64,000 nt of DNA from Ligustrum vulgare (Eukaryota; Streptophyta; Magnoliopsida; Lamiales; Oleaceae). Positions 59,405-64,000 of the stretch are shown one piece after another; positions within the stretch are counted from its first letter, which is position 1; every line of letters begins with the position of its first letter. The DNA is taken from NCBI GenBank assembly GCA_963555705.1, contig OY743170.1, positions 31,943,362 to 32,007,361 of the forward strand. Direction: 5' to 3'. The position numbers and the translations under genes are program-made. The notes beneath the pieces were generated by a model, which saw nothing but the letters and a program-made list of their open reading frames with translations, was not told the origin of the DNA and ran no database searches.

Positions 59405-59849
59405 ACTCTGAATTCAGGTTTTTCTATCCAGTTTGATTTTTATGTTTATCATCGAGTCCCATAAAAATCATCCATATCTTGTTGAGTGTTTTTTTTTTCA
59501 ATTTTTTTGAGTTTTCTTGTTCTTCGTGTAAGTAAAATTTTTCAGTTTTTGATCCATACAAAAATCCAACAAAAATTCAAAAGTGTTTGTTTTATTCGAT
59601 TCTTATCCAAATCCTGTTCCGTTTGTATCGAATTTTCAGATTTATTAAAAAAAAATTATTTTTATTTAATTCCGAAAATTCATTATTAAAAAAAAAAAAA
59701 AAAAAGTTTTTCCAAATTCAAGAACCACTTTCTTGAGTTTCTTTAAAATTCTGTATATTCATTTCCTTCCAAATCAATAAATGTCGTTCTTGCTATTTGA
59801 TGTCTAAATCCTCTTCATTCTTGAATTTTTTTTTAACGTCACATAAGGA

Positions 59850-60584
59850 ATGAATTATGATCCGGGCTCTTTATTCCGAACTAGGTGTTATTTGGATCAT
59901 AAGGGGTGCAGTTTGGCGATTGATGGAAAGTGTTTTACTAATTTCGTTAGTAGCACCGTGGTTGAAAAATTAGGATTGCCCCTAGAACCACACTATAAAC
60001 CTTATAGGATGTCGTGGATGAGGGAGTTTGGGAATTTCAAAGTAACCAAACAAGTTCTAGTGCCTATCACCCAGGGAATGTATAGTGAGGATGTATGGTG
60101 TGATGTAGTGCCATTGAAATCTTATCATATTTTATTGGGAAAACCTTGGAGGCGTAGGAGGGAGGCTGTTTATGATAAGAGTATGCACATATACAAATTC
60201 CTTAAGAAAGGGAAAACATGCGCACTATATGAGTTGACATTAGAGGAAGCACTAGAAGATTCACGGAGGGTAAGGAAGGAGAGTGAAAAGTGGTGTAATA
60301 GGAGGCATCGTGGGGATAAGGATATTGATAAGAAGGAGGGAGAGTTGAAATTAAAAACAAATAAACAAACTCCAAAATTTGATGAGGAATTGATTAGGAA
60401 TGAAATTGTTGATGATAAGAGGAATGAAATGAAAGTTGGTATAGAAGTTCAACATTTGAACTTTGAATTGAAAAATCTACATTTGGATAGTGATGAGGTA
60501 GTGTGTGAACATGGTGATACGAATGTGGAGGTAGAAGATGTGGTTGAATTTGAAAGAAAAAAATTGAAGAGGTGGATGAGCTAG
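59850..60584 (+). CDS. Retropepsin-like ORF of mini-element D (244 aa)
   Basis: The longest uninterrupted protein frame in the window, and the only internal ORF of D. Residues about 7-115 match the aspartic-protease-like domain of Ty3 chromovirus polyproteins. LFRTRC and the active-site block LAIDGKCFTNFVS (family IIDGGSCENVVS) come first, then CDVVPLKSYHILLGKPW, then the YDKSMHIYKF stretch. The catalytic Asp is present, but the Gly after DG is Lys, so activity is doubtful. From about residue 120 the protein is rich in Glu, Lys and Arg with no known domain. The first ATG lies directly before the domain. No gag precedes it and no RT follows. It stops at TAG 60582-60584; the acidic sequence continues downstream in another frame. 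Confidence 0.75.
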   Translation: MNYDPGSLFRTRCYLDHKGCSLAIDGKCFTNFVSSTVVEKLGLPLEPHYKPYRMSWMREFGNFKVTKQVLVPITQGMYSEDVWCDVVPLKSYHILLGKPWRRRREAVYDKSMHIYKFLKKGKTCALYELTLEEALEDSRRVRKESEKWCNRRHRGDKDIDKKEGELKLKTNKQTPKFDEELIRNEIVDDKRNEMKVGIEVQHLNFELKNLHLDSDEVVCEHGDTNVEVEDVVEFERKKLKRWMS

Positions 60585-61001
60585 AAAATCTTGAGTTAGA
60601 GGAAGTAACCGAGCTTGAGAGAAAAGAGATAGAAGGCGCGAGCAAGAAGCTGCAAAAGGAGAACGAGGTGAAGAGAAGGGCCTCATAGTTCAAAAGGTGG
60701 AATTGACGGTGATAATTCATGAATATAATGATCCATATCTTTTACCTCATGAACCTAACATTTTCCTCCCCGCTTTATTTAATTTTGTCTTGCAGGTTAA
60801 ATGTACTTGGAAATTTGGGCTACACCACCAATGCCCACAGAAGTTTCTACTTCAATCCATTCATGTAACCCAAGTTACAGGATATTATTGGTCACCCATT
60901 TTGGCATGGAAGCAATAATTTTTCGTTTGATCCAGGAGGTGAAGTGAAACAACAGGAACAAAGCTATGTTTCGGGACGAATCATCCTAAAGAAGGAGGGT
61001 A
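60585..61001 (+). other. 3' internal region of element D
   Basis: The first 100 bp still reads as Glu/Lys-rich codons in a shifted frame. The rest is non-coding apart from a 73-codon open frame of doubtful meaning (60697-60918). The segment ends with TTTCGGGACGAATC and a purine tract, the normal 3' signals before an LTR. Confidence 0.6.
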
Positions 61002-61841
61002 TGATGTGTTTTGGACCCTCGACAATCGGAGTCATAGCAGGCTTGACTGAAAAATTCAAGTAATTCAAGCCAAAGCGGAGTTAATTGCAAATTGGAGCAA
61101 AAAAGGACCAGTTTGATCCTTACGGCCGTAATGCCCAGAAGGTCACGGCCGTAATCATGTTATTGGTTAAGAGGCGACATTTCAATTTTACACTTACGAC
61201 CGTAAACAAACTGTCACGGCTGTAACATTCACAGGAATGAAATCTTACGGCCGTAATAATTTCAATCATGGCTGTAACATGTGATATCAATTTTGGATCA
61301 GAGAATCATTTAGCGCCGTAACTGGATTCTTCACGGCCGTAAAGGAGCGGCGGATCAGATTTTCGGGATTTTCCAAATTTTGCAGATTTTTAATTCCTTT
61401 TCTTTTACTTAGTTATTTTAGTATTTTTCTTTAATTATAATTCTATTTTGAGCCAGTTATGGTTGATAGGTTTTAGTTTTGCCTATTTATATTCTATTTC
61501 CGTTCAATGTAATATCAGACTTTGATTTTGATATAAGCAGTTTTTATTAAGGATTCAATAAAAGATATAGGTGGATTCCTATGTTTTCGAACTTATCAAG
61601 AATATTTCTTGTGGCGTTCAAATACCGAACTTATCAAATATTTCTTGAGAATATTTGTGGCGTTCAAATCAGATACTTATCAAGGAGATTGGGCAATTCC
61701 TTGTGGCTTTTCGAAAGTCATGGTTCTTTATTCTGCATCATCGAGCTATCACATCGTGAATATTGGGTCATGATTCATCCATCCAACCACAACCTGAGTT
61801 CGGAACTTTCCGGCGTTTCTTCCGCACTTTGAATCTTATCA
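61002..61841 (+). repeat. 3' LTR of element D
   Basis: 840 bp, TGATGTGTTTTGGACC to AATCTTATCA, followed by GGAGG. Confidence 0.93.
61118..61345. repeat. TTACGGCCGTAA palindromes, 3' LTR of D
   Basis: Eight copies: TTACGGCCGTAA, TCACGGCCGTAA, TTACGACCGTAA, TCACGGCTGTAA, TTACGGCCGTAA, TCATGGCTGTAA, TTAGCGCCGTAA and TCACGGCCGTAA. The 5' LTR has lost the last two partly. Confidence 0.92.
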
Positions 61842-61846
61842 GGAGG

Positions 61847-61953
61847 AAAATGAGATAGTTGCACAGTGGAAGAAGTATACGAGGAAGAAGATGATGGGAT
61901 GACTGACATAGAAGAAGAAATTGACTTAGATGTAGAATGCAGGAGAAGAAAAG
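61847..61953. other. Old flanking DNA between element D and the right chromovirus
   Basis: About 110 bp. One plus-strand frame reads an acidic peptide (VEEVYEEEDDGMTDIEEE, then IDLDVECRRRK) without stops. A stop lies just upstream. It could be an exon scrap or chance in a GAA/GAT-rich stretch. Confidence 0.35.
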
Positions 61954-62399
61954 TGTCACATTCAAAGTTGGGGAAATAAATGAATTTTAAGAAAATCCAA
62001 ATATCACATTCATTTGAAAAATTTCAACGGAACTCACATTTAAATAAATTCTCTTGAGAAACATTCCATAAAATTCCAAAGCTCAAATAAATAAACAAGT
62101 TCCAAAAATCTCAACTTTCGAAATAATTTAAAATAAATGTTTGCCATCATTGCCCATCATTCGCCATCGCTTCCGATCTCTGCAAATGTTGTTAAAAACG
62201 GAGTGAGCATTTCAAAAGAAATACTCAGTAGACTCATCGCCAATAATTAATTTACAAGATAATTGAACACGTAATTATGCAAATAATACAATGACATTCT
62301 CTTCTTAATCATAGGCATCACATAGTGAATGCAAATGAACATACTCTTCTCTTATGCGCTAACAGATATAAGTTATGACATGCATAACATAAATTTCTC

Positions 62400-62472
62400 T
62401 TTTGATCTCATAAGAGATCCTCTTGTCTTATCTCATAAGAGATACTCTTATCTTATCTCATAAGAGACACTC
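62400..62472. repeat. Three 25 bp repeats, each with a TCTCATAAGAGA hairpin
   Basis: TCTCATAAGAGA occurs at about 62406, 62431 and 62456, spaced exactly 25 bp apart, with linkers TACTCTTATCT-like. Each is a near-perfect palindrome. Confidence 0.92.
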
Positions 62473-62679
62473 AAATCTTATGCAATTAAGCATATAAATC
62501 ACGTAAATCCACATAACACATGCAATTATAATATAAACAAATTAGTGGGGGCGAGTCTACCTTAAACTTAACGAGTGCGGTTGAGCGGGAATGACTTCAA
62601 TCTTTCAAATCTCCTTACGCCTCGTCTAGCCAATAAGTTACATTGGTCTTTAGAAATTTATAGTTTAAAATGATAATTT

Positions 62680-62906
62680 ACAATTTGGGGACTGAAATTG
62701 ATGATTTGAAAGTTGAGGGACTAAAATGAATAATTTGAAAGTTGAGAGACTAAAATGAATACTTTGAAAGTTGAGGGACTAAAATGAATACTTTGAAAGT
62801 TGAGGGACTAAAATGAATACTTTTGAAAGTTGAGGGACTAAAATGAATACTTTTGAAAGTTGAGAGACTAAAATGAATACTTTTGAAAGTTGAGAGACTA
62901 AAATGT
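62680..62906 (-). repeat. 28-30 bp tandem repeats in the right chromovirus LTR
   Basis: Seven to eight copies of GTTGAGGGACTAAAATGAAT plus ACTTTGAAA, expanded compared with the two or three copies at 53940-54030. Unit lengths of 28, 29 and 30 bp differ by one T in the TTTTGAAAG part. Confidence 0.95.
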
Positions 62907-63668
62907 AATTCTCAAAAGTAGAGTTGAAACTCAAAACGAATATTAACTATAGGGATGAAATAATAGATTTTAAAAATACTCACAAGAAAACAAATATTTC
63001 TCTCTATTTTTCTCTCTATTCACAAATTTCTCTCTACTATTTTTTCTCTCTTGTCTTGGTGCATTTTTCCTCTCCAAATCATGCTCTATTTATAGCAAGA
63101 ATTGGGGGGACAATTTGTGGGTGGAGAGAATTTAAAATGATAAAGTGATGGGAAAAAGAAAAAAAAAAAGAAATGGATTAGTGGAGAAAATTAGGTTGGA
63201 ATGGAGTGGAAAAATGGTGTAATGAATCATGATGTTTTTGATACATAATGATGATGAATTTGATGGAAAAGAAGAAGAAAGAAAGAAAAAAAAAACGTGG
63301 ATATAGATTAACATTAGTTGTAGGATTAGTTTAGGATAATTAACTAAAAATTAGACTAACTTTGATTAGGTAATGTATTTAAAATTTGATATATTTTGGA
63401 TTGAAAATAAATTTTTTAGAATAAATAAATTTTGAGATAAAATTGAATTTCGTATTTCGACTTAAAATAATTAAATAAGGAAAAATGGAGATATTTTTAA
63501 TAAATTTGGAATTGGACTCGGATTAAATTAAATTTAATTTCACTTGTAAATGGCTAGACGAGTGCGATAGTTCTTAAATAATGATCTTTTAAAATTGGAG
63601 AGTTGTAACGACAAATTTTATAAAATAATTTTTTTTTTTTTTAAACTTGAAATTTATTGTTCGCTACA

Positions 63669-64000
63669 AACTTCCCCACTTAAAATAATTTCGTCCTCGA
63701 AATTTAAACTTACTTGATCTATAATATCTAGATATGTAGCCAGAATTTCTTCTTCTTTCTCTCAGGTAGCCTCATTGCTACCATGTCTACCCCACTGAAC
63801 TTTGACTGGTAAAATTTCTTAAGACATGAACTTTTCTATCAATAATGGACATAGGTGTCTCCTCATAAGATAGATTCTTCTGAATCGTGATTGACTGAAA
63901 GTTCACTACGTGACTGAGATTGTGAACGTATTTTCTCAATAAAGAAATGTAAAAGACATTGTGCACAGCCGAGAGTTCGGGTGGCAATGCCAAGCGATAA
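63669..64000 (-). pseudogene. Right chromovirus pol C-terminus (linker and chromodomain)
   Basis: On the minus strand MALPPELSAVHNVFYISLLR and NLSYEETPMSIIDRKVHVL run from 63993 to about 63830. The chromodomain follows in a shifted frame (PVKVQWGRHGSNEAT, about 63770-63815), with a TGA replacing the Trp of the family EATWERE. FRGRNYF and a polypurine tract (AAGTGGGGAAGTT) then lead to the LTR. It is the same kind of pol end as at 1-1098, in opposite orientation, and continues beyond the window. Confidence 0.88.

Larger units (their letters stand above)
58615..61841 (+). mobile_element. Element D: 3.2 kb mini LTR retrotransposon, duplication GGAGG
   Basis: The LTRs are 58615-59387 and 61002-61841, both TGATGTG to CTTATCA, with perfect GGAGG duplications (58610-58614 and 61842-61846). 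An initiator-tRNA-Met primer site follows the 5' LTR and a polypurine tract (AAAGAAGGAGGG) precedes the 3' LTR. The 1.6 kb interior holds one open protease-like ORF and no gag, RT or integrase. The 3' LTR has about 60 bp more than the 5' LTR, partly because the AATATTTCTTG-containing block near 61610-61700 is duplicated. Confidence 0.92.
61954..63668 (-). repeat. 3' LTR of the right chromovirus
   Basis: On the minus strand it starts TGTAGCGAACAATAAATTTC at 63668, directly after a polypurine tract, and ends near 61954 (TGTCACATTC on the plus strand). It is about 1.7 kb. Shared family blocks include ATACTCAGTAGACTCATCG and GCCTCGTCTAGCCAATAAG. It holds 7-8 tandem 28-30 bp repeats and a triplicated TCTCATAAGAGA block. 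The far end is less sure than the 63668 end. Confidence 0.8.

Overview
This window is plant nuclear DNA, almost certainly an angiosperm. It carries Ty3 chromovirus (Tekay/Del-type) and Athila-type retrotransposons, a decayed Copia element, a Mutator-like foldback element and hAT fragments, with AT-rich background and long LTRs. I see no intact host gene, no rRNA or tRNA gene and no CRISPR. It reads as heterochromatin made of retrotransposons inserted into one another. I could not identify the species.

Layout from left to right. (1) 1-4586: the 3' end of a plus-strand chromovirus (integrase, chromodomain, 3' LTR), with an Athila-type solo LTR (1614-3115, duplication AGCAA) in its LTR. (2) 4587-6026: unassigned LTR-like and hAT debris. 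(3) About 6027-21835: Athila-type element A (+), with gag-pro but no reverse transcriptase or integrase. It carries a solo LTR (10293-11872, TGCAT), and its 3' LTR is split by a 6.0 kb minus-strand Copia element (14527-20558, TATAC). (4) 22129-24623: a chromovirus solo LTR (CAATC), seven bases outside element B. (5) 24631-58433: element B, a complete minus-strand Athila element (duplication ATCAC on both sides), about 12.3 kb once its insertions are subtracted. Inserted in B are element C (+, 30069-42032, CTCCC), which itself holds a chromovirus solo LTR (31704-34249, CAGAT) and an Ac-like hAT piece, and a plus-strand chromovirus solo LTR (47508-56999). That solo LTR contains a 4.6 kb giant-palindrome MULE (47561-52162, 9 bp duplication TTATTTTAA) and another solo LTR (53050-55587). 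(6) 58615-61841: mini-element D (+, duplication GGAGG), whose only clear domain is a retropepsin-like protease. (7) 61954-64000: the 3' LTR and pol tail of a minus-strand chromovirus that runs off the window.

How the parts relate: B has the full set of gag, protease, RT, RNase H and integrase remnants plus an extra ORF between pol and the 3' LTR. A and C have both lost RT-RNase H-integrase and join protease to the pol tail. D keeps only a protease. A, C and D therefore look like dependents needing enzymes in trans.

The most unusual signal is a set of GC-rich palindromes, GCGATCGC-type in A, TTACGGCCGTAA-type in B and D, and GGCGTGGGCACGCC-type in C. They cluster in the upstream part of each LTR and, in A, B and C, again inside the element downstream of the protease or pol remnants. 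I infer a family-specific cis-regulatory module. Other notable structures are about 40 micro-hairpins in the Copia element, repeated polypurine-tract-like modules before its 3' LTR, and the G/C-rich MULE palindrome.
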